Source: Nitrospira sp. (GTDB lineage: Bacteria > Nitrospirota > Nitrospiria > Nitrospirales > Nitrospiraceae). Taken from it: a stretch of 64,000 nt of DNA. The stretch's first letter is position 1, and the number at the start of each line of letters is the position of its first letter. The position numbers and the translations under genes are program-made. The notes below the pieces were generated by a model, which was not told the DNA's origin, ran no database searches, and saw nothing but the letters and a program-made list of their open reading frames with translations. Where the stretch lies: NCBI GenBank assembly GCA_005116745.1, contig SWDS01000003.1, positions 1 through 64,000 of the forward strand, in the 5' to 3' direction. Positions 17,163-26,216 of the stretch are shown here, in pieces.

Positions 17163-18251
17163 TCACTGAAAGGGCAGGACCCCTCGCGCATCAACAAGAA
17201 TCAGAATGGCGAGAGCCACCCCCCCAAGCAAGGCACTTTCCCGCATCATAGACCAGCCAGGCAATTCCTCAGCGTGGTCGTCGTTCCGACCTATCGCGTC
17301 GAACCAGCACGCCATGCAGGCGAATCCGACCGATGAGAGGACAAGAGGTGAGGTCGTCAGGGCAGCCAAGCCGTACGCTATCAACAGCGCTGAGGTATTC
17401 GAGTACCAACGCTCTCCTGTTCTTCCCCTGTGGACCCAATGAGTTTTCCGTATCCATAAGCCGCCCACTACAGCACCAACTCCCAGCGTCATGAAGAGAA
17501 TGTCCACCATTCCATCTTCCATTCGATGGGAGAGAACCCAAAGCAAGGCAAATACCGCCGAAGCACCCATCGCTGCACATCGTAGTCCATCCTGTATTGA
17601 CGCGCGCCATTGTCTTAATGGAGCCGTCGCGATGAAGCCGCTGAGGATGCCCATCGCCATCCCTCCAAGGACATCGGTCGGAAAATGCGATCCTCGGAGG
17701 ACACGACTGAGGGCGACGAACAGTGCGATCACGATACAGAGCGGTCCGACGAGGGGAAACCGTCTAGCCAGCACCGTCGCGACGGCAAAACTCGCCGTGC
17801 TATGTCCCGACGGAAAGGAGTCCAGCCCCGATGCCCAGGAAGGGGTCATCTGCCAGTCTCCCCCATGAACGAACTTCGGTCGAGGCCTGCCGATGAGGTG
17901 TTTCAGTCCATTGGCGAGCAGCGCGGCGATGCCGTGAGCGATCAAGGACTGGATGGCCGCGATCTTGACTATCGGCTTTTCAAAGGCCCACGCGCCGACG
18001 AGCAGAAGGAGGCTGACGGCTGTCAGCCGCCAGCCTTGGCCGATCCAGTCCCCCATATCGCTGGTGAACGCCATCCACGGAACGGTGAGTTGGTCCCAGG
18101 GGAGATGAATCGTCACCGATCGAACATACTTGGTGATTGGCAGATCAAACTGGGCCACACCGAGAAAGCTGATGGCCAACGCAATACAGGAACTACCGAC
18201 TGCCGCAATCGAGAAGATGGTGTTCCGCGATGACTGCGACGGGGCTCTCAT
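17163..18251 (-). CDS. PAP2-family membrane phosphatase
   Basis: A 362-residue membrane protein carrying the three PAP2 motifs: KHLIGRPRP, FPSGHSTAS and SRVLRGSHFPTDVLGG (catalytic histidines in motifs 2 and 3). Four extra C-terminal helices lengthen it beyond the usual 200-250 residues. Family members remove phosphate from undecaprenyl pyrophosphate, phosphatidic acid or lipid A. Convergent with the GT39 gene, so a lipid-carrier role is plausible but not proven. The ATG at 18251 was chosen; an upstream start at 18302 would add 17 polar residues. Confidence 0.8.
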   Translation of the reverse strand: MRAPSQSSRNTIFSIAAVGSSCIALAISFLGVAQFDLPITKYVRSVTIHLPWDQLTVPWMAFTSDMGDWIGQGWRLTAVSLLLLVGAWAFEKPIVKIAAIQSLIAHGIAALLANGLKHLIGRPRPKFVHGGDWQMTPSWASGLDSFPSGHSTASFAVATVLARRFPLVGPLCIVIALFVALSRVLRGSHFPTDVLGGMAMGILSGFIATAPLRQWRASIQDGLRCAAMGASAVFALLWVLSHRMEDGMVDILFMTLGVGAVVGGLWIRKTHWVHRGRTGERWYSNTSALLIAYGLAALTTSPLVLSSVGFACMACWFDAIGRNDDHAEELPGWSMMRESALLGGVALAILILVDARGVLPFQ

Positions 18252-18326
18252 TACGCCACCATCTGTAACAAGGCTCCCTGGATGTCCGGAACTGATCACC
18301 AATCACTCATCACCGATCACCGTGCC

Positions 18327-19451
18327 TTATGGCACCCAATCGGCCAAGAACACGTTGAATTCTCCGGGTTCCTTGGCATGTCGATCCGAGACCCAGACGA
18401 GGCGTTTGCCGTCAGGGGAAAACATGGGGAAACTATTAAAGTGCCCTTCCGTGGTGAGCCGTTCCAACCCAGTTCCGTCGTCACCCACCAGATACAGATG
18501 GAAACTGGGGCGGCCCCCTTCCCCTCTCGTTTCGATATTGGAGGAAAAGATGATGCGTTTGCCGTCAGGATGAAAATACGGAGAAAAATTCGACGCGCCG
18601 GTCGTAGTGACCTGTTTCTTCCCAGACCCATCGGCATTCATGACGAAAAGTTCAAGCTGGCCTGGCTCGATCAACCGCTGTGCCAGCAGCTCCTTATATT
18701 TGGCCACTTCGGACGGATCAGTTGGATGGGCCGCCCGATAGACGATTCGCTTACTATCTGGTGAAAAAAATGCCCCGCCATCGTAGCCGACATCGTCCGT
18801 CAGGCGGCGAACGTTTGTCCCGTCCAGACTCATCGTATAGAGGTCAAGATCTCCATCCTTCACCGATGTCCACACAATGGTTTTCCCATCGGGAGAGATC
18901 GTCGCCTCTGCGTCATATCCTGGTGATGATGTGAGCCGCTGCATATCCTGTCCGCTGAGATTCGCAGCGTAGACATCATAATCGTCGAGTGCCCATCGAT
19001 AGGCTCCATCCCGTTTAGGTTTCGGCGGACAGTTAGGCCCGGCAGCATGGGTGGATGAGTACAGCACCCGGCGGTCGCCGGGGAAAAAATAGCCGCACGT
19101 CGTCGCGCCCTTCCCGGTACTCACCAAGCGAACAGCCTCGCTCTCCGTATCCATCACATACATTTGATAGCAACCCAACCCTGCGTCAGCTGGTTTCGAA
19201 CGGTTCCCCAGGACGTCCTTTGACCAATCGTTGGTCGACTGAAAGATCAGTTTGGTCCCATCAAATGAAAAATAGGCCTCCGCATTCTGGCGGCCAACGG
19301 TCAGCTGCCGGATATTGGCTAGATGCCGTTCCGTAGACCGAACCGACGTCATAGTCTCTTTATGTTGATCAGCGGCCAGGGCAAATGAGGGAACCCCCAT
19401 CAACACACAAAACCCCAAAATCGAAATTCCCCCGGTCTTACGACGTTGCAT
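18327..19451 (-). CDS. exported TolB-like beta-propeller protein
   Basis: A 374-residue protein with a signal peptide (cleavage near FALAA, residue 26) and repeated PD40/WD40-like blades of the form FSPDGKR(L/I)VW or ISPDGKTIVW. There are about five or six blades across residues 50-360. This resembles the TolB C-terminal propeller and related periplasmic scaffold proteins. Its start overlaps the end of the upstream metallopeptidase gene by 14 bp, so the two are co-transcribed and may work together. It is too short for a peptidase of the prolyl oligopeptidase type and no catalytic triad is seen. Confidence 0.72.
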   Translation of the reverse strand: MQRRKTGGISILGFCVLMGVPSFALAADQHKETMTSVRSTERHLANIRQLTVGRQNAEAYFSFDGTKLIFQSTNDWSKDVLGNRSKPADAGLGCYQMYVMDTESEAVRLVSTGKGATTCGYFFPGDRRVLYSSTHAAGPNCPPKPKRDGAYRWALDDYDVYAANLSGQDMQRLTSSPGYDAEATISPDGKTIVWTSVKDGDLDLYTMSLDGTNVRRLTDDVGYDGGAFFSPDSKRIVYRAAHPTDPSEVAKYKELLAQRLIEPGQLELFVMNADGSGKKQVTTTGASNFSPYFHPDGKRIIFSSNIETRGEGGRPSFHLYLVGDDGTGLERLTTEGHFNSFPMFSPDGKRLVWVSDRHAKEPGEFNVFLADWVP

Positions 19452-21666
19452 TGATCCTGACCTCCTTCATATCCTGCAAACCAGGCCACACTTCGCGTTT
19501 CGTCACAACTCCATCTTGAAAAATCACGTAACTATGCCACCCATAATAAAACAGAAAGCGCGACAGTTTCTCGACCGCACCCGAGGTCACGCCATACAGC
19601 ACTGTGATGACACTACCCGGCACATTCGCTCGAGGGCAGGAAAACAGCACGGCCATCGTCGGCCCATCATACGTCTGACCATCGATCTGGAAACCCCTAT
19701 CTCCAAGAGCAACCCGGTCACCACAAGACTCCTGCATGACGGATTGGACCGCCTGTCGCTGGTCGACTCCTGCCAGTACGAGGATCGATCCCGTATGGGG
19801 GAGGGCATTCTCTTGGAGCGAAACCACCGCCGTTCGAAGCGAACCTGTGAGCTCATGATCGGTAATGCGAGACACAACCTGCTGCAACGGCGACCCAGGG
19901 TCAGAAAACGCCCGCACCACCGTCTTGTGTGGATCCGTCACATAGACGTTCAGCATGGGCGGCAGCTGATGCCTCGTCACGCGGCGAAACGTCATGAGAT
20001 CTGGATCAAGCTCCACCCGCAGCGGCTGGTTGGACAGCACAAATTCGGCAACGTTGGGTTGCGACTGGCTCAGCGTGATCAACTTGATGTCCATCGATTC
20101 CTTCATCACGATGCGGAGGGGGACCGTCATCCGAAACGGCTTCTCAGCCTGCTCAATCTCAACCGTCAGCCGCCACACTTCTTTGCCGCCCTCTCCCTTC
20201 ACTCGACGGGCATGGACATCCCGCAAGGACACGCGTGGAGCACCGGGCTGTTCGACCCATTGCTCGAAAAACCACCGCAAGTCCTGACCACTTTCTCGAG
20301 AAAAGACTTCCTCGATTGATTGCCAGTCCGCCGCGCGATTGCGATAACTACGGACGAAGGTCTTCACACCACGCCAGAATGGCTCATCTCCGATTTCTTG
20401 TCGAAGGAGATGAAAGACAAAGGCCGATTTTTGGTACCCAATGGCATTATCTTTCTCGTCATGTTTTCTCAGAAACTGCGAGACCGCATAGTCGGTTTCA
20501 GGCCTCACATAGAGATTGTACCCATCAAGCATCATTCGCCGTTGTTCAAAGGCTTGTGGAATATCCTGTACCAGCTCGTGCCAGTAGTAATTCGCCAAGT
20601 AGGTCGTCATGCCTTCGACCCAATTCCCATGATCGTCGCGATTGAACACCGAATTGCCGATCCATGAATGGACGATCTCGTGACCCAAGGCATAGGGCTG
20701 GATATAGTGTCGCTTGATGCTGCCGCTGCCGAGGAGAGTGAACGACGGCAGACCAAGACCACTCGCAAAGAAATTCTCGACCACTGCAAATTTGTCAAAA
20801 GGATAGTCCCCGAGGATCCTGACATACGCGTCGAGATACTTTGCAGTCGCATTGAGATACTCATCCGCCAAGCCCACATTATCGGGCAAGAAATGGGTCT
20901 GGAGTTCGACTCGCTGTCCTGTTGGACTTTTCCATTCCCGCGATGTCGTCACAAACTTGTTGGCAACGATCGTGAATGCCTCAGACTTGTCCTGAACGAT
21001 CCAGGTTGAAGAGGTCTTTCCCGCATTCGTTGTCTCGCCTTCCTTACGGCCCGATGCCACCACCGTCCAGCCCTGTGGAATCTGAGCCGTCACTCGATAG
21101 GTACCGAAGGAGCCGATGACATCTGGATACCATTGGCTCTCACCGCTCAAGTACACACCTTCCGCACCGACATGTCCCGCTGTCTCGCTGGGGGTCACGA
21201 ATCTCAAGTGGCGCGGCTCTCTGGGAGGGTCATTGATCTGACCCCGATAACTCAGGACCAAGGTCACTCTCCGGTCATGGTCTTTGGGAAGCGAGACGAC
21301 AATGCGTTGAGCTGTGGACTCAGGAGGACGCACTATCGTGAACGGAACGACTTCATCCCGGCCTCCCTCCCCGCCCGAAACCGAGTGCGTTCGCATAACA
21401 ACGGACTCGACATGCAGCGTATGGGCAAGCGTAAACGTGACCAACGTGACCTGTGGATTCACTCCTAGTTCGACCTGATCACTCGCCACAACCTCATGTG
21501 CGGCGGGAATCATCTCAACTGAGAGGGTGTGATGAACGTTGGTGACAGTCTCCTGGGCAGGCAGAGCCGAGACACACCACGTGTGTACGATGGAGATCGC
21601 CAGCAGACCGATGAGACAAGAGCGAAGGACACATTTCCTGATGGACATCAGGAAGCGTTTTAGCAC
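19438..21666 (-). CDS. exported M1-family zinc metallopeptidase
   Basis: A 742-residue protein with a signal peptide, an N-terminal beta domain and the gluzincin zinc site HEIVHSWIGNS followed by NWVEGMTTYLA, giving HExxH-x18-E. The usual GAMEN exopeptidase loop appears altered to GLGLPSFTLLG, so substrate handling may differ from classical aminopeptidases. The GTG at 21666 overlaps the upstream receiver gene's stop, suggesting translational coupling; the ATG at 21648 is the alternative. About 200 C-terminal residues are not recognised. Probably a periplasmic peptidase. Confidence 0.78.
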   Translation of the reverse strand: MLKRFLMSIRKCVLRSCLIGLLAISIVHTWCVSALPAQETVTNVHHTLSVEMIPAAHEVVASDQVELGVNPQVTLVTFTLAHTLHVESVVMRTHSVSGGEGGRDEVVPFTIVRPPESTAQRIVVSLPKDHDRRVTLVLSYRGQINDPPREPRHLRFVTPSETAGHVGAEGVYLSGESQWYPDVIGSFGTYRVTAQIPQGWTVVASGRKEGETTNAGKTSSTWIVQDKSEAFTIVANKFVTTSREWKSPTGQRVELQTHFLPDNVGLADEYLNATAKYLDAYVRILGDYPFDKFAVVENFFASGLGLPSFTLLGSGSIKRHYIQPYALGHEIVHSWIGNSVFNRDDHGNWVEGMTTYLANYYWHELVQDIPQAFEQRRMMLDGYNLYVRPETDYAVSQFLRKHDEKDNAIGYQKSAFVFHLLRQEIGDEPFWRGVKTFVRSYRNRAADWQSIEEVFSRESGQDLRWFFEQWVEQPGAPRVSLRDVHARRVKGEGGKEVWRLTVEIEQAEKPFRMTVPLRIVMKESMDIKLITLSQSQPNVAEFVLSNQPLRVELDPDLMTFRRVTRHQLPPMLNVYVTDPHKTVVRAFSDPGSPLQQVVSRITDHELTGSLRTAVVSLQENALPHTGSILVLAGVDQRQAVQSVMQESCGDRVALGDRGFQIDGQTYDGPTMAVLFSCPRANVPGSVITVLYGVTSGAVEKLSRFLFYYGWHSYVIFQDGVVTKREVWPGLQDMKEVRINATS

Positions 21667-22445
21667 TCGCGGCAGACGAGTACAAGCTGGATCGCGGTTA
21701 AGAGGCGTTCAAGATCGACGGGTTTGATAAGAATCTCCTGAGGGCCCAGGCTCCACGCTTCTCCAAGCAACTCCTCATTGTGACTTCCCGTCATGATGAT
21801 GACACCCCCTGAATAGTTCCTGTCACGCAGGGCGCGAAGCACTTCCACCCCCGGCATTCCAGGCATGATCAGGTCGAGCACGATCGCATCGGGCGGCATC
21901 TCTTCGACTATCCGCAGAGCCTCGTCGCCATTTTTAACGCCACACGCCCGATACCCGCGCAGAGTGAGAAACCGCACCAAGAGGTCGCATAGGAGAGGTT
22001 CGTCGTCGACCACCAAGACCGTTTCATCAATCCGTTCGATGACATTCCCGTTGCCAAGAGGCGGCTGCGTGATCGTCGCCGGCACAGACACCTGTGAGAG
22101 TCGAGTGACGGCTTCAACAAGGACGTCCAGTGACAATCCTTTTCTGATGAAATCCGTGGCTCGTAGAGCTCGTGCTTGATTCTCCTGAATTTCCGTGGCT
22201 CCACCACCCAGGATAATCACCGGCGCATGAGGGTCGATGGCCCGGATTTCCTTCAAGACAGTCAATCCGTCCATCCCCGGCATACGGAGGTCTACCAGCG
22301 TGACTTGTGGGTTGTGTGCGCGGAAGAGATCAAGACCTTCCTGTCCATTGGTCGTTGAAATGACGTGACACCCGTGACGGGTGAAGACGCTCTGCAATAG
22401 ATCGCAATTCATCTGATCGTCGTCTACGATCAACACTTTGACCAT
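21660..22445 (-). CDS. tandem receiver-domain response regulator
   Basis: A 261-residue protein made of two CheY-like receiver domains. The first (VKVLIVDDDQMNCDLL, phosphoacceptor in LVDLRMPGMDG) spans residues 1-120. The second (VLVVDDEPLLCDLL, phosphoacceptor in IVLDLIMPGMPG) spans about 142-258. There is no output domain, so it should act through protein contacts or as a phosphate relay or sink. No histidine kinase is encoded nearby. Its stop overlaps the start of the metallopeptidase gene. Confidence 0.85.
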   Translation of the reverse strand: MVKVLIVDDDQMNCDLLQSVFTRHGCHVISTTNGQEGLDLFRAHNPQVTLVDLRMPGMDGLTVLKEIRAIDPHAPVIILGGGATEIQENQARALRATDFIRKGLSLDVLVEAVTRLSQVSVPATITQPPLGNGNVIERIDETVLVVDDEPLLCDLLVRFLTLRGYRACGVKNGDEALRIVEEMPPDAIVLDLIMPGMPGVEVLRALRDRNYSGGVIIMTGSHNEELLGEAWSLGPQEILIKPVDLERLLTAIQLVLVCREC

Positions 22446-22532
22446 CGCCGCTGGCCCTCCTCAACCTAAGAGGTCTACCTTACACAAGGAGAATAGCACG
22501 ACGTTGTGAACAATGAGAAGAAAATGCGTGGT

Positions 22533-23468
22533 TTATGGGCGGGACGTCGGCTGCCCGAACAGAGCTGCGACAAACGCCTCGGCATTGAAGTCCTGGAGAT
22601 CATCGGCTCCTTCTCCTACACCGATGAGGCGCAGGGGAAGCTTCAGTTCTTCGGCAATGGCTACGACAATCCCCCCTCGTGCAGTCCCATCGAGCTTCGT
22701 CAGAGCAAGTCCTGTAACCCCAACAGTCTCGTGAAATTGACGGGCCTGAGCTAGCGCGTTCTGTCCGACCGTGGCATCCAGGACCAACAGCACCTCATGT
22801 GGTGCACCAGGTAATTCCTGAGCGATCACCCGTTTTACTTTCCGCAGCTCGTCCATCAGATTGGACTTGGTGTGCAAACGACCCGCCGTGTCGATAAGGA
22901 CCACATCCACCATTCTGGCTTTGGCTGCAACGACACCGTCGAAGGCCACAGCAGCCGGATCGGCACCGTGACGTTGGCGAATCACTTCCACTCCGACCCG
23001 ATCCCCCCACACTTGAAGTTGATCAATAGCGGCTGCACGAAAGGTATCTCCAGCGACAAGAAGAGGTCGCCGCCCGCCCTGCATCATCCGCTGTGCAATT
23101 TTTGCGATGGTGGTTGTCTTTCCGACGCCGTTCACTCCAACGACAAGGGTGACAAACGGTTTAGGGCCTTCGGTGACCAGCTGATCGATCGTTGGGCCTG
23201 ATACGGTTTTCAGAATGCCATAGAGTGACCGACTTAAGACATTCTGCACCCCTTCCGAAGTTTTTGCGTCTGCTCCCCGCGTCTCTTCCCTGACCTGCCG
23301 TATCAAACGATCGACGGCACGGGCGCCAAGGTCGGCGGCGAGCAGCGCTGCCTCAAGATCTTCAAGAAGTTCTTCATCTGGTGCACGTCCGAGGAATCGG
23401 TCCAGCGATTGCTGCACGACATGGCGTGTTCTGCCGAGCCCCTCATTCAGCCGTTGAAACCATCCCAT
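22533..23468 (-). CDS. ftsY: signal recognition particle receptor FtsY
   Basis: A 311-residue SRP-receptor GTPase. It has an N-terminal four-helix domain, then G1 GVNGVGKTTTIAKIA, the DTFRAAAIDQL block, G3 DTAGRLHTKSNLM, TKLDGTARGG and a GVGE(GA)DDL closing motif. It lacks the long acidic A-domain of E. coli FtsY, as is common outside enterics. It docks ribosome-SRP complexes at the inner membrane. ATG 23468 follows AAGGAG at eight bases, two bases after the ybeY stop, so ybeY and ftsY are one operon. Confidence 0.95.
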   Translation of the reverse strand: MGWFQRLNEGLGRTRHVVQQSLDRFLGRAPDEELLEDLEAALLAADLGARAVDRLIRQVREETRGADAKTSEGVQNVLSRSLYGILKTVSGPTIDQLVTEGPKPFVTLVVGVNGVGKTTTIAKIAQRMMQGGRRPLLVAGDTFRAAAIDQLQVWGDRVGVEVIRQRHGADPAAVAFDGVVAAKARMVDVVLIDTAGRLHTKSNLMDELRKVKRVIAQELPGAPHEVLLVLDATVGQNALAQARQFHETVGVTGLALTKLDGTARGGIVVAIAEELKLPLRLIGVGEGADDLQDFNAEAFVAALFGQPTSRP

Positions 23469-23470
23469 CG

Positions 23471-23965
23471 TCAACGACTCCTTGTTTGGCGTGCAGTGCG
23501 AAGCGTGACCATGCGCGGCACAGGTGACATCCGATGAAACAATGTTCGCTCACGACGCGCCATTCGCGCCGCTTCTCGTGGATTACGTTCATGATCGTAC
23601 CCACAGAGATGAAGCACCCCATGGACCAACAACATCGTCAGCTCATCATCGATCGATCGTCCAGCTTCCTTTGCTTGGCGAACGGCGGTCGGCAATGAAA
23701 TCACAACATCCCCGAGCATGTGGGCAACGGGACGCACACCCTGAGGCATCACGGCCTCACGGATGGGGAAAGCCAGGACATCCGTTGGTCGATCCTTCTT
23801 GCGATACTCACGGTTCAGGCGTCGCATACGTCCATCTCCAATCAACTCCAGGCTCAGTTCCGACCGAGACTCTCCAATCGCCGATAAGAGGCGTTCAGCT
23901 ACATGGGCCAGTATGGTTTGTCTGACGGCAAACCGCGTGAGACGCACGCGAAGATAGATTGCCAT
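23471..23965 (-). CDS. ybeY: endoribonuclease YbeY (16S rRNA maturation)
   Basis: A 164-residue protein with the zinc-binding signature HGVLHLCGYDH (H-x3-H-x5-H) and the preceding DVLAFP and LGDVVIS motifs of the YbeY family. It takes part in 16S rRNA 3'-end processing and ribosome quality control. Its ATG overlaps the phoH stop (TGATG), and the phoH-ybeY order is the widely conserved one. Confidence 0.95.
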   Translation of the reverse strand: MAIYLRVRLTRFAVRQTILAHVAERLLSAIGESRSELSLELIGDGRMRRLNREYRKKDRPTDVLAFPIREAVMPQGVRPVAHMLGDVVISLPTAVRQAKEAGRSIDDELTMLLVHGVLHLCGYDHERNPREAARMARRERTLFHRMSPVPRMVTLRTARQTRSR

Positions 23966-25032
23966 CAATGAGGACTGCTGGGTGGATCGCCAGGCGACGA
24001 GCCTGACGCAGGCGACTTGCGGGGATTGGACGATGGACGCTGGTGAGACGAGACCTGCCCTCGAGTATGCCGAACATCACTGCCGTGTACTGGCTGGTGG
24101 CGATCATAGGCCTTGATAATTTCTTGAACCAATCGATGCCTAACCACATCCTTTTCGTCGAAGTACACGAACTCAATTCCTTCAATCTCATGGAGAATGT
24201 CTTTTACCTGGATGAGGCCGGACACCCGATCACTCGGTAAATCAACTTGCGTGATGTCGCCGGTCACGACCACTTTGGAATGGAACCCCAGCCTCGTGAG
24301 AAACATCTTCATCTGTTCTGCTGTAGCATTTTGTGCTTCGTCCAAGATGACAAACGAATCATTGAGCGTTCTCCCGCGCATAAACGCCAGGGGGGCGATT
24401 TCAATATCTCCCCGTTCGATCAAGCGATTCGCCCGCTCCATATCCATCATGTCGAACAGCGCGTCATAGAGCGGTCGCAGATAGGGATTCACTTTCTCAT
24501 AGATATCGCCGGGCAGGAACCCGAGCTTTTCCCCTGCCTCAACCGCCGGCCGCGCAAGAATAATCCGGCTCACCTCTTTATTCATCAACGCGCTGATCGC
24601 CATGGCCATAGCGAGATAGGTCTTTCCCGTTCCAGCCGGTCCGATGGCAATGACAATATCATGCTGCTCGATTGCTTCAATGTAGATCTTCTGCGTGGGT
24701 GACTTGGGACCAACAAACCGTTTATTCGTCACAATCATGGCCGACTCGCCGAGCACGTCCTTAAGCGACGCCTCAGGGCTTCGGCGCAATGCGCTGAGCG
24801 CATGGGTGACATCTTCAGCTTGGAGTGATATCCCTTGGTTGGTCAGAGAGGCAAGTTCAACGAGAATGCGTTCCGCTTGACGAACAGCTTCGGGAAGACC
24901 ATCCAGCGTGAGTTCTTCCCCGCGGGCAGAGAGTCGGACACCCAACTCGTCTTCGATCAGCTTGAGATGCCGGTCATGGTGACCGAACAGGACGGCGGTA
25001 TTAGTGCCTTCTCGTAGTTTGAGTTTACGCAC
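23965..25032 (-). CDS. phoH: PhoH-like ATPase
   Basis: A 355-residue protein. It has a KH-like N-terminal region with GRGEEL-type strands (residues 1-110), a Walker A GPAGTGKTYLAMAMAI and Walker B SFVILDEAQNATAEQMKMFL, then a short basic C-terminal tail. PhoH proteins are putative RNA helicases or nucleotide-binding partners of YbeY; the exact activity is unsettled. The GTG at 25032 is the start with the best fit, with a GGAGGG about 14 bases upstream. Confidence 0.9.
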   Translation of the reverse strand: MRKLKLREGTNTAVLFGHHDRHLKLIEDELGVRLSARGEELTLDGLPEAVRQAERILVELASLTNQGISLQAEDVTHALSALRRSPEASLKDVLGESAMIVTNKRFVGPKSPTQKIYIEAIEQHDIVIAIGPAGTGKTYLAMAMAISALMNKEVSRIILARPAVEAGEKLGFLPGDIYEKVNPYLRPLYDALFDMMDMERANRLIERGDIEIAPLAFMRGRTLNDSFVILDEAQNATAEQMKMFLTRLGFHSKVVVTGDITQVDLPSDRVSGLIQVKDILHEIEGIEFVYFDEKDVVRHRLVQEIIKAYDRHQPVHGSDVRHTRGQVSSHQRPSSNPRKSPASGSSPGDPPSSPH

Positions 25033-25127
25033 GAGTCCGAAGTGGTCTCCCTCCTACATGGTGCAGGGATTGTAACAGACTCAGAAAAGTCGAGACAAGC
25101 ACAGGGAATGCTGAAGCACATCGCAGG

Positions 25128-26216
25128 CTAGGACTCTGGTTTGGACTGTTCAGGAGCTGCGACGGTGAGTTCGAACTCCTGGAAGGAAAACCCTCCTTGT
25201 TCATCCGTCGCGACAACCTTCACGCGATGCACTCCCGGTTTCACAAGTCCGATATCCCACACAATGTGACCCGTCGTTTGATCGATCGCCATGCCCGGCG
25301 GAGCGACCTCGAGCTGGAAGTTCACCGAGTCGGAATCTGAATCGACAGCTTTCACTATATATTCATAGCGAGTGCGATCGATGGACGTTGGTGGAGATGA
25401 GACGATTTTGGGTGCGCTATTCCCAACCGTGTAGGGATCCGAGCGCGATACCTTTCCTGTGGCGTGCTGATCGCGCGGCCTGACGTCAACCACGACAAGA
25501 TCCTGCGGTCTGACCTCAGTTAGTTCCAGAAAATCTTCTTCACTCTCTTTCACGACGTGTCCGTTCTTGGTCCATCGATACAGAAACTGTGGAATGTCTT
25601 GATCATGATCCGAGGCGTCCACCAGTGCTTGAAGACGATCTCCTCGTTCGTTCGATTTCAAGCCAATACCGACTTGCGCAATCGACGGAGGAGTATTGTC
25701 CACCGTAATGGTGTCAGATTTCCGGCTAGCCCCGGCAATCTTTCCATCAAACGGCACCGCTTCCAATTGAACTCGGTCTCCTCGCTTTAGCAGAGAAGCC
25801 GAAAGAGTTGGGCTTTTCTCGCCATCGACTACTTGATCGTTCAGATACCAGTGATACCGAACTTGGACCGTGTCATTGTCCGGATCATGCGTGTTGACCT
25901 GCGCGATGAGATCCGTTTGCCGATTGAAAGGGGTTGGCCCCAAGACAATGGAGTGAATGGCAGGCGGCTGATTAGCTTTTGGAGATTCACTGGATCGTGA
26001 TGTGCAGCCAGGAACGGGCAGAGAGATGATCGTTACCAGAACACAGACTGACGCAATCCCTCTCCGCGATCGCTTCCACGAATGCGACTGAACGGCTGTT
26101 CTTCCCAAACATGCTTGAGAAGAACAGCCACACTGCTCGCCGGATGTTTGTACTTCTCTATGTTGCACTCGGTCACTCGCGCAGATTGATCCAAGCGATG
26201 AACCGACTCGTGACAC
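25128..26216 (-). CDS. lipoprotein with cadherin/Ig-like repeats, downstream of pilY1
   Basis: The recognisable protein begins at a lipoprotein signal (GIASVCVLVTIISLPVPGC, lipobox cysteine near residue 72). About 290 residues of three or four beta-sandwich repeats follow, each with a VRP(R/F)D- or DPDNDTVQVRYHW-like core and PPxI boundaries. The last resembles a cadherin-like or He_PIG putative Ig domain (ATGHIVWD-type loop, IDQTTGHIVWDIGL). The frame extends upstream across 44 bp of the pilY1 3' end, but that part lacks a ribosome site, so the true start is probably further in. Position after pilY1 suggests a pilus- or surface-associated adhesive or anchoring role. Confidence 0.6.
   Translation of the reverse strand: MSRVGSSLGSICASDRVQHREVQTSGEQCGCSSQACLGRTAVQSHSWKRSRRGIASVCVLVTIISLPVPGCTSRSSESPKANQPPAIHSIVLGPTPFNRQTDLIAQVNTHDPDNDTVQVRYHWYLNDQVVDGEKSPTLSASLLKRGDRVQLEAVPFDGKIAGASRKSDTITVDNTPPSIAQVGIGLKSNERGDRLQALVDASDHDQDIPQFLYRWTKNGHVVKESEEDFLELTEVRPQDLVVVDVRPRDQHATGKVSRSDPYTVGNSAPKIVSSPPTSIDRTRYEYIVKAVDSDSDSVNFQLEVAPPGMAIDQTTGHIVWDIGLVKPGVHRVKVVATDEQGGFSFQEFELTVAAPEQSKPES

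Noticed and set aside
25128-25200. Start of the lipoprotein gene at the far upstream ATG (26216)
   Set aside because: Kept only as the outer limit. The first 45 residues overlap pilY1, contain scattered cysteines and precede the lipoprotein signal, so they are probably not translated.
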